A stretch of DNA of 64,000 nt from G963665495 sp963677785 (GTDB lineage: Bacteria > Desulfobacterota > Desulfovibrionia > Desulfovibrionales > Desulfovibrionaceae): NCBI GenBank assembly GCA_963677785.2, contig CAXXDH010000002.1, forward strand, positions 62,001 to 126,000, written 5' to 3'. The position numbers were made by a program, and so were the translations under genes. Below, piece by piece: positions 54,515 to 62,394 of the stretch; positions within the stretch are counted from its first letter, which is position 1, and each line of letters starts with the position of its first letter. The notes under the pieces are model-generated. The model made no database searches and had not been told where the DNA came from. It worked only from the letters and a program-made list of their open reading frames with translations.

Positions 54515-55384
54515 TTACATCCCGGCAGCCTGGTTGCTGGCTTCCTGAAGAGTGTGCTTCACCCAGACTCTGACCATTTCCTGGCGATATTCCCTGGTCG
54601 CCCTTGCATCGCTGATGGGCGAACAAGCGGAAACGGCTTCTTCGGCAACGGCCTTTTTCAGGTCGCAGCTCAATTCCTGACCGAGCAGCAATTTCTCTGC
54701 GGAAGGCACGCGTAGCGGAGTGGGGGCTACGCCGCCAAGCACCAGGCGGGCATCGGAGATCTTTTTTCCGTCGTCCAGCTGCAGACGGACGCCCACATTG
54801 ATGATGGAGATATCTGTATCACCACGGATGGCGTATTTTTTAAAGGAGCAGCCATTGCCTTTGGCCATGGTTGCAAGCTTGAAGGACGTCAACATTTCTC
54901 CACGCTGCAAAACGGTTTTTCCCGGTCCGGCAAAGAATTCCTCCAGAGGAATGACCCGGTCTTCCTTGGGGCCGGAAAGCGCCACCCGGGCATCCAGAAC
55001 CATGAGTCCGGGAATGGTGTCGGCACTGGGAGACGCGTTGCAGGTGTTGCCGCCGATAGTTCCCACATTGCGTATCTGCATGCTGGAAACATGGCCCGCG
55101 CATTTTTTGACAACCTGCCACGGACCTGTGAGCATTTCGGATTTGGAAACATCCATGAGACGTGCCATGGCTCCGATGGAGAGGCCGCCATCTTCAGGAG
55201 TGATACGCTGCAGTTCTTTGATGCAGTTAAGACTGATAACCGCTTTGGGCTTGGCCTGGCGGTTGCGCATTCTGACAACCAGGTCCGTCCCTCCTGCAAG
55301 CAGTCGCGCATCTTCACCGTATTCATTGAGAAGTTCTACGCATTCTTTGACCGTTTCCGGCTCGAAGTACCATTCGAATTTCAT
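54515..55384 (-). CDS. Molybdenum hydroxylase FAD subunit, system 2
   Basis: 289 residues of the CoxM family. LLAGGTDLVVRMRN, LSIGAMARLMDVSKSEM, and QIRNVGTIGGNTCNASPSADTIPG carry the flavin contacts. GGAGG lies just before the ATG, and the start overlaps the 2Fe-2S gene stop by four bases. It is paralogous to, not a recent copy of, the subunit at 37767. Confidence 0.94.
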   Translation of the reverse strand: MKFEWYFEPETVKECVELLNEYGEDARLLAGGTDLVVRMRNRQAKPKAVISLNCIKELQRITPEDGGLSIGAMARLMDVSKSEMLTGPWQVVKKCAGHVSSMQIRNVGTIGGNTCNASPSADTIPGLMVLDARVALSGPKEDRVIPLEEFFAGPGKTVLQRGEMLTSFKLATMAKGNGCSFKKYAIRGDTDISIINVGVRLQLDDGKKISDARLVLGGVAPTPLRVPSAEKLLLGQELSCDLKKAVAEEAVSACSPISDARATREYRQEMVRVWVKHTLQEASNQAAGM

Positions 55385-55884
55385 TTCGCCACCTCCCCGG
55401 AAGCCATCTGGTCGCGCGCAGCTTCAATCGCTTCGACAATTTTTACATAACCTGTGCAGCGGCAAAGGTTGCCGTGCATGCCTTCACGAATATCCTCTTC
55501 AGTGGCTTTGGGATTTTCATCCAGAATTGCCTTAGCTGCCATGATCATGCCCGGTGTGCAGAATCCGCATTGGATGGCGAAGTGATCAATGAAAGCCTGC
55601 TGCAAAGGATGTAGTTTTTCTTCCGTTCCAAGTCCCTCGATTGTGAAAATTCTGGCATCGCGGGCCTGTCCGATGAGCATGGAGCAGCTTTTGACGGCCT
55701 TACCGTTCATGATCACTGTACATGCGCCACAGTTGGCATCGTCGCAGCCTTTTTTGGCGCCGGTCAGATGCAGATCCTCCCGCAGCACTTCCAGCAGGGT
55801 TTTGCAGGGATCTACAATAATATTATATGGCTTTCCATTCACCTCGAACGAGATGTTGATTGTTTCCACTTTAGCATCCTTCAT
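55381..55884 (-). CDS. Molybdenum hydroxylase 2Fe-2S subunit, system 2
   Basis: 167 residues. GCDDANCGACTVIMNG and the second cluster QCGFCTPGM with GNLCRCTGYVKI are complete. AAGGAGAG precedes the ATG. It overlaps the large-subunit gene by 14 bases at its start and the FAD gene by four at its end, so the three are tightly coupled. Confidence 0.95.
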   Translation of the reverse strand: MKDAKVETINISFEVNGKPYNIIVDPCKTLLEVLREDLHLTGAKKGCDDANCGACTVIMNGKAVKSCSMLIGQARDARIFTIEGLGTEEKLHPLQQAFIDHFAIQCGFCTPGMIMAAKAILDENPKATEEDIREGMHGNLCRCTGYVKIVEAIEAARDQMASGEVAK

Positions 55885-58255
55885 TTTTCTGGCTCTCCTT
55901 TTCTTTGATCAGCGCCAAAATACGCTCAGCCGTCATAGGCATTACCGTAGGCCGTACGCCGACAGCCTTGTATACTGCTGACGCGATGGCCGGCCCCACA
56001 GGGATGGTGATGGATTCGGCCATGCCTTTCGCTCCGTACGGCCCATCAGGTAATGCGTCAGGATGGATGGAGCGATTGAAATCCTTGCGCAGAGGTGTTT
56101 CCAGAATTGTCGGCACGCGGTAGTCGGTGTAACTGGCGTTGATCATCTTGCCGTCTTGGTACATATGGCCGTCCAGAGTCGAGAAACCAAGGGCCATGAT
56201 TACGCCGCCGTCGATTTGTCCTTCACACAACTTGGGATTGATGGGATTGCCTGTATCAGCCGTGCTTACCAGGCGCAGCAGCCGGATCTGGCCGGTTTCG
56301 ATGTTGACAGCGACTTCCACGCCGATAGCGCTGAACTGGTACCAGTTCCACATCCGGGGGGTACGTCCGTCTTCGTGGCCGGGACCGAACCACTGAACCG
56401 CCGGGGCCGGGCAAAATACGCCGTGGCCGCGTACCGGGGTGCCCTTGAGGAGTCCCCAGGTCTGCTGGGTAAAAAAGTCAAAGGGCTCGAAAAGGTCGGG
56501 GATGTTGATTTCCTCGATATTGGAACCGACGATATATGCCTTGCCGTGTTTGATGGTGACCTGTTTGGCGGCCACACCGACCCGGCGTCCGGCTGCTTCT
56601 TTCAACTGCGAGATGGCATCGGCGCAGGCAATAAGTACGGCGTTGCCGCAGGTGTAGGTGGTCCGGCTTGATGCGCCGAAATTGTCAAAGGGCGTACGGC
56701 CAGTGTCTGCGCGTGTAATCTGAATCGTTTCGATGGGGACCTGGAACTCGGTCGCCACCATCTGGCGCAGGGTGGTTTGGACGCCCATACCCTGTTCATC
56801 GACACTCACCAGCAGTTCGATGCTTCCATCACTATGTACCAGGACTTCTGCTTCTGAACGTCCCAATGGTGTATTCTGCTTGCCGCCAATTGCTACGCCA
56901 CGACCACGGCGCCATGGTCCGGGCTCCTGCTCGCAAGGTTCATTGATTTTTATGGCGTCGGCCACAACTTCCAGACACTTGGCAACACTCGTACTGGTGA
57001 GCTTTTCGCCGTAAGGATTGCGATCGCCTTTTTTGATGAAGTTCTTCAAACGAAGTTCAACCGGGCTCATATTCAACTTTTCTGCCAACACATCAATCAG
57101 ATTTTCCATGGCCCATTCGGATTCCGGACAGCCCAGCCCGCGATACGGGGAGCAAGGCATGGTGTTGGTGGCAATTGCATAACTGTCTCCGAAGACATTA
57201 GGCACGTCATAAACGCACACCAGGCCGGAACCGGAAAGACGCCCGTCATAGACGTTGCGCATGGATGCTCCGGTATTTTCAACATTTTTGAACTGTTGGG
57301 CCACCAGCGTGCCGTCCTTTTTGGCTCCGAGTTTGAGCTGCGTCAGACAGGGCCAGTTGGATGGCGATGAGGTGAACATTTCTTTGCGGGTAAGCACATA
57401 AGAAACCGTACGCTTGGTCCGCAGGGCCATCAGGACGGCCATGGGTTCGATGAGAGGAAACAGCCGGTTACCAAAACTGCCGCCCGTGTACGGTTGAATG
57501 ACCCGGATTTTCGAGGAAGGAAGCTGGGGAAACATGGTGCAGATCTTATCTTTGGTTACACCATGTACGCCGCATCCGTTGGAGTACAAAGTGACGCCTC
57601 CGTCGGGCATGTATTGGGCTATGGCAGCATTGCACTCAATCTGGGCGGGAGATTTTTTGTCATTTGAATAAAACTCTTCGACAATGACATCTGCTTCTTT
57701 GAAAGCTTCATCTACATCGCCGACAGTCAATTTGTAGCTCTGCAGATAGTTGGCTCCCTCTTCTTGAGGTCCCATATATCCGGGATCATTTCCGAATTCA
57801 GGTGCAAGAACAGGTGCTGAATCTTTTTTGCATGCTTCCAAAGCATCAGTAACATACGGCAGAGGTTCATACGTAACCTCAATCAACTCAATGGCCTGTT
57901 CAGCAATATCCAGACTTTCTGCAACGACTATGGCTACTGCCTGCCCTGCCCAGATGACTTCATTGCGCGCTGGATTCCCATAATAGCTAGAAGCATAGGG
58001 AATATCATACCAGGGAACATCGGGATCAGTTCCTTTAATGATCGTTACAACCCCAGGAATTTTTTCAGCGTTACTTGTGTCAACTTTTTTTAAAAGTGCA
58101 TGGGCATGTGGACTCCGTAATGCACGCGCATGCAACAGGTCAGTGAATTGCCCTTGTAGATCTTCCAGATAAAGAGCTTTACCTGTAGCCTTTTCGAAGG
58201 CATCGACCCGTACTTCATTTTTTCCGATGTAACTCATTTCTCCACTGTCATTCAT
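55871..58255 (-). CDS. Molybdenum hydroxylase large subunit, system 2
   Basis: 794 residues of the xanthine dehydrogenase/CoxL family. QPYTGGSFGNRLFP is a variant of the GGGFGGK loop. PYRGLGCPESEWAMENLID resembles the xanthine dehydrogenase type, and GAKGMAESITIPVGP keeps the C-terminal catalytic Glu. The gene order (large, 2Fe-2S, FAD) is the reverse of system 1 for the last two genes. GGAGG lies about 11 bases before the ATG. Its upstream region has been split by an insertion sequence 90 bases away, which may have changed its expression. The substrate is unknown. Confidence 0.92.
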   Translation of the reverse strand: MNDSGEMSYIGKNEVRVDAFEKATGKALYLEDLQGQFTDLLHARALRSPHAHALLKKVDTSNAEKIPGVVTIIKGTDPDVPWYDIPYASSYYGNPARNEVIWAGQAVAIVVAESLDIAEQAIELIEVTYEPLPYVTDALEACKKDSAPVLAPEFGNDPGYMGPQEEGANYLQSYKLTVGDVDEAFKEADVIVEEFYSNDKKSPAQIECNAAIAQYMPDGGVTLYSNGCGVHGVTKDKICTMFPQLPSSKIRVIQPYTGGSFGNRLFPLIEPMAVLMALRTKRTVSYVLTRKEMFTSSPSNWPCLTQLKLGAKKDGTLVAQQFKNVENTGASMRNVYDGRLSGSGLVCVYDVPNVFGDSYAIATNTMPCSPYRGLGCPESEWAMENLIDVLAEKLNMSPVELRLKNFIKKGDRNPYGEKLTSTSVAKCLEVVADAIKINEPCEQEPGPWRRGRGVAIGGKQNTPLGRSEAEVLVHSDGSIELLVSVDEQGMGVQTTLRQMVATEFQVPIETIQITRADTGRTPFDNFGASSRTTYTCGNAVLIACADAISQLKEAAGRRVGVAAKQVTIKHGKAYIVGSNIEEINIPDLFEPFDFFTQQTWGLLKGTPVRGHGVFCPAPAVQWFGPGHEDGRTPRMWNWYQFSAIGVEVAVNIETGQIRLLRLVSTADTGNPINPKLCEGQIDGGVIMALGFSTLDGHMYQDGKMINASYTDYRVPTILETPLRKDFNRSIHPDALPDGPYGAKGMAESITIPVGPAIASAVYKAVGVRPTVMPMTAERILALIKEKESQKNEGC

Positions 58256-58344
58256 GTGTCAAATTCCTCCAGCATCATTGTGCTATTTCCTCATCTATAC
58301 GTATGTACTACTCCTATCCGCATTCATTAAAAAAAAGCTTTCTT

Positions 58345-58354
58345 TTAAAGTTAA
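58345..58354. repeat. Target-site duplication, left copy
   Basis: TTAAAGTTAA directly before the left inverted repeat of the insertion sequence, repeated exactly at 59926-59935. Confidence 0.9.
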
Positions 58355-59925
58355 CTAGAGTTTAGAGTTTCAGCCTTTCATGAGACTGGTATCCGACTAT
58401 GAACGTAAAACAAAAATCAAAAATTTCAAATAAATGCTTGACATGGCCTGAAAAATCAGGCCTGCGGCGCCTTCCTGAAAAGGATATCTTTTTCAGGAGG
58501 TTATGCGATGTCTCGCCGGCAAGCTCTCACCTGCTTAGCACAATGGATAACATTTCTTTTCCACGCTGTTCCGGCCAGAATTCGACCGACCCTTCTCGAA
58601 CTGCTTCTCGGGTGCATGGCCGCCGCTGGGACCGGCCATGTCACCGAAGCCATACTGGCCATCACCACCGCCAAGCATTGGACCACATACTACAATGCCA
58701 TAGAGCATGGCGTTTTCTCCTGGCTGGCTCTGACAAAGCAATGGACCTTGTTGCTTTGTCAGGTCATCAAACCAAAGGAAATAACGATCGTTATCGACGA
58801 CACGATCATTTTTCGAAGCTCCAAAAAAGCTCCTTCCACCGCTTTGCATCACGACCACGCCAACAGGCCAAATCGTCCCAAATATGTATGGGGGCAAATC
58901 CTCGTCGGCCTTGCGATGATCTGCGAGGTCGAAAACAGGAAAGGCGTTTTCCCCATTTTCATGCGTATGGTGCGTTCTTGCGGCAATCGGTCCAAACTCA
59001 ACGCCGCTGGCGTGCTCGTGCGCGTGTTTGTCCGTTGGCTTGGCAACCATGTCCCGATTCTCGTTCTGATGGACGCGTGGTACATGAAGGGACCGCTGGT
59101 GCTCGAGGCGCTCAAACTGGAATTGAATGTTATCGGGCAAGTCCGAAAGGACACTGCGCTTTTTCTCCTGCCGCAGGCAAATGCGACGCCCAAACGCGGC
59201 CGTCCGCGCAAATATGGACTCAAGCTCGACTTTCAGCAAGTCTGCAACCTCTTCAAAATACAAGAAGAAAAGCTGCTCGCATACGGAAAGGAACACATCT
59301 TCCAGTACTATTGTTTCGATGCCCGTGTTCGCTTCCTCAAAGGACGGGAGTGCCGCATGGTGTGGGTTCGCATGCGGGAAGACAAAACCGATGCGCAATG
59401 GACAGGGTGGCGCCTGCTTCTTTCCACGAATGTAAATCTTTGCGGCATGCAAATCATCCAAAAGTACGGTTTGCGATGGTTTGTGGAGTCGTGCTTCAAC
59501 GTACTCAAAAATACCTTCGGCCTCAAAGACACATGGCAGCAGACCCGGCAAACCGTTGCCCGGTGGCGTACTATGGTGTGTCTTGCCTACGGACTTGCCC
59601 AGCTGCTGACAGTGATTTTCGGGGAAAACCTGGGCAAAGCGCTCCAACCGATCCCCTGGCGCAAAGACCGTACAATGACGGCTGGATGGATGCTGAAGGG
59701 ATTGGCTGGAATTTTTCGCAACTATCGAGTCAGGATATTCTGGGACCGGAAATGCCAAAAATGCATCTTCCCAGAAGAGTTCCTGGAACCGAAGTTGGGC
59801 AAAGCGGTCTGATTTCAAACGTCGAAATGTCATTGAGCCTCTGTTTGCCTCAGCTTAAAGCTGACGGAGCAGTTAGTTGCGGCCAAATTTAGGAAGAAGG
59901 TTTACTTTGGGACTCTAAACTCTAG
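58355..59925 (+). mobile_element. Intact 1571-bp insertion sequence (IS4/IS701-like DDE)
   Basis: The ends are perfect 14-bp inverted repeats CTAGAGTTTAGAGT (58355-58368 and the complement at 59912-59925), flanked by a 10-bp direct duplication TTAAAGTTAA. It contains one transposase gene. The exact duplication indicates a recent insertion. It splits the spacer between the second molybdenum hydroxylase operon and an upstream cluster of TAATCGATTA sites. Confidence 0.93.
58508..59812 (+). CDS. DDE transposase of the insertion sequence
   Basis: 434 residues. The catalytic acids are visible as ITIVIDDTIIF (first Asp), ILVLMDAWYMKG (second Asp) and GLRWFVESCFNVLKN (Glu). A HDHANRPNRPKYVWGQ segment and a Lys/Arg-rich GRPRKYG segment lie between. 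AGGAGG lies five to ten bases before the ATG. The layout resembles IS4/IS701-group enzymes; the family assignment is tentative and rests on the 10-bp duplication and motif spacing. A longer open frame at 58399-59892 in another phase is a shadow. Confidence 0.92.
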   Translation: MSRRQALTCLAQWITFLFHAVPARIRPTLLELLLGCMAAAGTGHVTEAILAITTAKHWTTYYNAIEHGVFSWLALTKQWTLLLCQVIKPKEITIVIDDTIIFRSSKKAPSTALHHDHANRPNRPKYVWGQILVGLAMICEVENRKGVFPIFMRMVRSCGNRSKLNAAGVLVRVFVRWLGNHVPILVLMDAWYMKGPLVLEALKLELNVIGQVRKDTALFLLPQANATPKRGRPRKYGLKLDFQQVCNLFKIQEEKLLAYGKEHIFQYYCFDARVRFLKGRECRMVWVRMREDKTDAQWTGWRLLLSTNVNLCGMQIIQKYGLRWFVESCFNVLKNTFGLKDTWQQTRQTVARWRTMVCLAYGLAQLLTVIFGENLGKALQPIPWRKDRTMTAGWMLKGLAGIFRNYRVRIFWDRKCQKCIFPEEFLEPKLGKAV

Positions 59926-59935
59926 TTAAAGTTAA
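59926..59935. repeat. Target-site duplication, right copy
   Basis: TTAAAGTTAA directly after the right inverted repeat, identical to 58345-58354. Confidence 0.9.
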
Positions 59936-60402
59936 GAAAAAAACAAAATCCAAAAATTTTGATGTCACATTTTTTGGAATGGTCATCATGTTTTCAATTC
60001 AATGGCGATCTTGGAATCAACCTTTGGTATTCGATCAATTCTGTTTTTTTAGTGCAGAAGATCATGAATTTTTTCCTGTCGATCTTTGAAAATAATTTTT
60101 AATCGATTATTTTTTTCATAAAAAATTTTTAATCGATTATCTTTCAGAGCTCAAAAAAAAGATCTCCCCGAGATCAAATATAATCGATTTTCTTTGGTTT
60201 TATGCAACTCCCATTTCCTTGTCAATGATTTCTTGTCACTTGATAGACAAGTAATCGTGATATGTGAAAGTTGAGGTAAGTAATATATTAAAAAAACAGA
60301 ATATTTTTAATAAAAAATATGGGAATGAATTGAATATTAAACAGTCACTAGGAAGTTAACCAGGGCATGCTTACGTGAGATGCTCCAAAGATGACGGACA
60401 AA
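59936..60402. promoter_or_regulatory. AT-rich operator cluster cut off by the insertion sequence
   Basis: No gene is seen. It holds TTAATCGATTAT at 60099-60110 and again at 60129-60140 (inside a direct repeat with TTTTTAATCGATTAT), a one-sided ATAATCGATTTT at 60180-60191, and a small GATCTC/GAGATC hairpin at 60161-60175. Without the insertion the first site would lie about 255 bases before the large subunit of molybdenum hydroxylase 2, so this was probably its control region. Confidence 0.65.
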
Positions 60403-61077
60403 TCACTCAATCCGCCAGCCATAAACCTTTCCCTCGCCGTAAAAAGGGAAACAGGTAACGCCGCCGCCTTTTTCCAATTTCTTTTCCCCGTCTTTGAAGC
60501 AGGACAAAAATTTCCCCACACCGTGGTTCAGGTCGGAAAGTTTTTTGGCCTGCCTCCCGTCATCTGATAAGGACCATATGATCAGCTCACGGTCCTGTTC
60601 TGTCTCCATGTTGCTGGCCACCCATGCGGCGTATTTGGGGAGTTTTTCCACTTCCACGCGGTAGTCTGCATCCCGTACGCCGTATCCCCAGTCGTAGCCG
60701 CCGTAGAGGCAGGATGCGGCGAGGGCGATGGTCAGGATGCACGCGGCGCAAAGCCAGCGGAGTTTGTTGGTGCGGGTACGGGCTTTGAGCACGGTTTCCG
60801 AGTTGTCGATGACGGATTGCACCAGGCGTCGCTGTATTTCCCGCTCGCGTTGCTGGATGTTTTTCTCTGCCATGACTCCGGCAAGCGTTGCGGCTTTTTG
60901 CGTTTCCTCAGCTATCCGGGCGGGAATGGTGCGGGTGATGCTTTCGATATGGCCGCAGAGAACCGCGAGCAGTACTTCCGGATTGTCCGGGTCGAGCTTG
61001 TAGTTGATGACTACGCGTTGCACGTTGTTTTTCACTTCCTCGGGCAGTCCTTGGAGCAGATTATCGAGTAGCGGCAT
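60403..61077 (-). CDS. Membrane protein of the transfer/partition module
   Basis: 224 residues. A helical, charged N-terminal half with a coiled-coil-like stretch (VMAEKNIQQREREIQRRLVQ) precedes one membrane helix (LCAACILTIALAASCLYGGY) and a 90-residue C-terminal domain. It resembles in layout the small membrane proteins that accompany ParA-type ATPases in mobilisation regions (TraM or StbC-like), but I do not recognise a specific family. The ATG at 61077 has GGAGG six to seven bases upstream and overlaps the ATPase gene by 17 bases. Confidence 0.7.
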   Translation of the reverse strand: MPLLDNLLQGLPEEVKNNVQRVVINYKLDPDNPEVLLAVLCGHIESITRTIPARIAEETQKAATLAGVMAEKNIQQREREIQRRLVQSVIDNSETVLKARTRTNKLRWLCAACILTIALAASCLYGGYDWGYGVRDADYRVEVEKLPKYAAWVASNMETEQDRELIIWSLSDDGRQAKKLSDLNHGVGKFLSCFKDGEKKLEKGGGVTCFPFYGEGKVYGWRIE

Positions 61078-61882
61078 GGGCGGCCTCCATTGTGTTTTGC
61101 GTTTCGAAAAATGCGCTGGCATCGTGTAAAGCGGTTTTGAATCCGTCGAGGAAATAGAAAATATTGCTCTTTTCCGCGCGGCGAAGTTTGGGCGAATGCA
61201 TGGCCTCGGTGAATCCGAGACTGTACAAATCCAATAGCGCGTATTCCCGCCCGCGCAATTTCGGCAGGCTCACAACCTGGCCGCCATGTTCGAGCAACTT
61301 GTTGCGCCCCATGCCGCCGACCGGATTTCCCTCGGCATCCTGGAAGCCGTCAAAAAGAATAAAATCCTCGTTTTCTCCAAAGAAGAGATTTTTGACCGCG
61401 AGATAGTCAAAGGCAGGTCCGAATTGCTTGATGATCCGGATGACATTGTTGGCCGAAGCCAGAATGTTGGAAATCACGATGGCCACTGTGACAGCATAGC
61501 CCGCGCGCTGGTATTCCTCGGCCAGGGCGGTCATGCCGCGTTCGCTCTGCAAGACGTTCTGCAGGGCATCCAGAGCACCGCCGGGAAAATCGAACAGCAG
61601 CATGTCGGCATCGTAATCCAGCGCGTTGATCACGTTGTCCCGTTGGATTGCGTCCCGTACGTCAAAGGGGAATACACCTTTAAAGGGATCCTGCTCCGCG
61701 AGCAATTTGCCATTTTCATCACGCTGGCCATAGTATTGGAGCAGTTGCCCGACATTGCCGTCTGCGTCGAATGCGGCCACGGAAAGCTGGCGCTCGAAAC
61801 GAAAAACATCCAGCAAGGCGCGCGAAAAAGTCGATTTTCCCGAACCCCCTTTTTGGCTGACAACGAAAATAGCGCGTTTCAT
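61061..61882 (-). CDS. ParA/MinD-type ATPase of the transfer module (StbB/TraL-like)
   Basis: 273 residues. The deviant Walker A box VVSQKGGSGKSTFSRALLD and a Walker B-like MLLFDFPGGALD place it in the ParA/MinD ATPase group. In conjugative plasmids such ATPases (StbB, TraL) sit beside relaxase genes and act in stability or transfer. GAGGAGG precedes the ATG. It is one base from the TraD-like stop and overlaps the downstream membrane-protein gene, so it is one operon with the relaxase. Confidence 0.85.
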   Translation of the reverse strand: MKRAIFVVSQKGGSGKSTFSRALLDVFRFERQLSVAAFDADGNVGQLLQYYGQRDENGKLLAEQDPFKGVFPFDVRDAIQRDNVINALDYDADMLLFDFPGGALDALQNVLQSERGMTALAEEYQRAGYAVTVAIVISNILASANNVIRIIKQFGPAFDYLAVKNLFFGENEDFILFDGFQDAEGNPVGGMGRNKLLEHGGQVVSLPKLRGREYALLDLYSLGFTEAMHSPKLRRAEKSNIFYFLDGFKTALHDASAFFETQNTMEAAHAATR

Positions 61883-62383
61883 TCAGACCTCCTCTTCAAA
61901 ACCCGCATGGGTGGTGTTTGTGACAAGCTGCCTTTTTTCAACTGGCGGCTGGGGCTGCGGATTGGCAATTTTTGTTTTGGCATTGCTACTGAACTGCGCA
62001 AACGGAAAGGACTGGGCAACGGACGCGATATCCGAAAGTAGCCGCTGCGTTTCCTCGTACGTGAGATCTTTGAACAGCTTTTTGTCCTTTTCGATGGCGA
62101 AACGCTCCCAGGCTGCCGTACCGAGCCGCTGAAAAAATTCCTCGAATTGCTGCTGGTTCGGGCCAGTACGTAGAAGAACGCTGCCGAAGCAAAGCACGCC
62201 AAACACAGTTTTGCGGTCTGTTCCCCTGAATCCGGCCTTTGTGGCCAGGCCGCCCAGCTCGTATTTGACCCTTTGATCGGCCTTACGGATTTTTTCCCTG
62301 GCGTTTTTCTCTGCTTTGATGGCGCGATTTTTCCGCTGAAGGGCATTTTCCAATTCTTTTTCTGGTGTGGGCTTCTTTGTCAT
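61883..62383 (-). CDS. TraD-like mobilisation protein
   Basis: 166 residues, rich in Lys and Glu at the N-terminus. KIRKADQRVKYELGGLATKAGF is the kind of motif seen in TraC/TraD accessory proteins of MOB relaxosomes. It lies 11 bases after the relaxase gene and directly before the ParA-like gene. It is probably a DNA-binding accessory factor for transfer initiation; the assignment is by motif and context. Confidence 0.65.
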   Translation of the reverse strand: MTKKPTPEKELENALQRKNRAIKAEKNAREKIRKADQRVKYELGGLATKAGFRGTDRKTVFGVLCFGSVLLRTGPNQQQFEEFFQRLGTAAWERFAIEKDKKLFKDLTYEETQRLLSDIASVAQSFPFAQFSSNAKTKIANPQPQPPVEKRQLVTNTTHAGFEEEV

Positions 62384-62394
62384 GTCTAAGCTCC

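Noticed and set aside
58399..59892. 497-residue open frame overlapping the transposase
   Set aside because: It is in another phase from the 434-residue DDE transposase, has Cys/Arg/His-rich shadow composition and no motif. The transposase frame has catalytic residues and a ribosome site.
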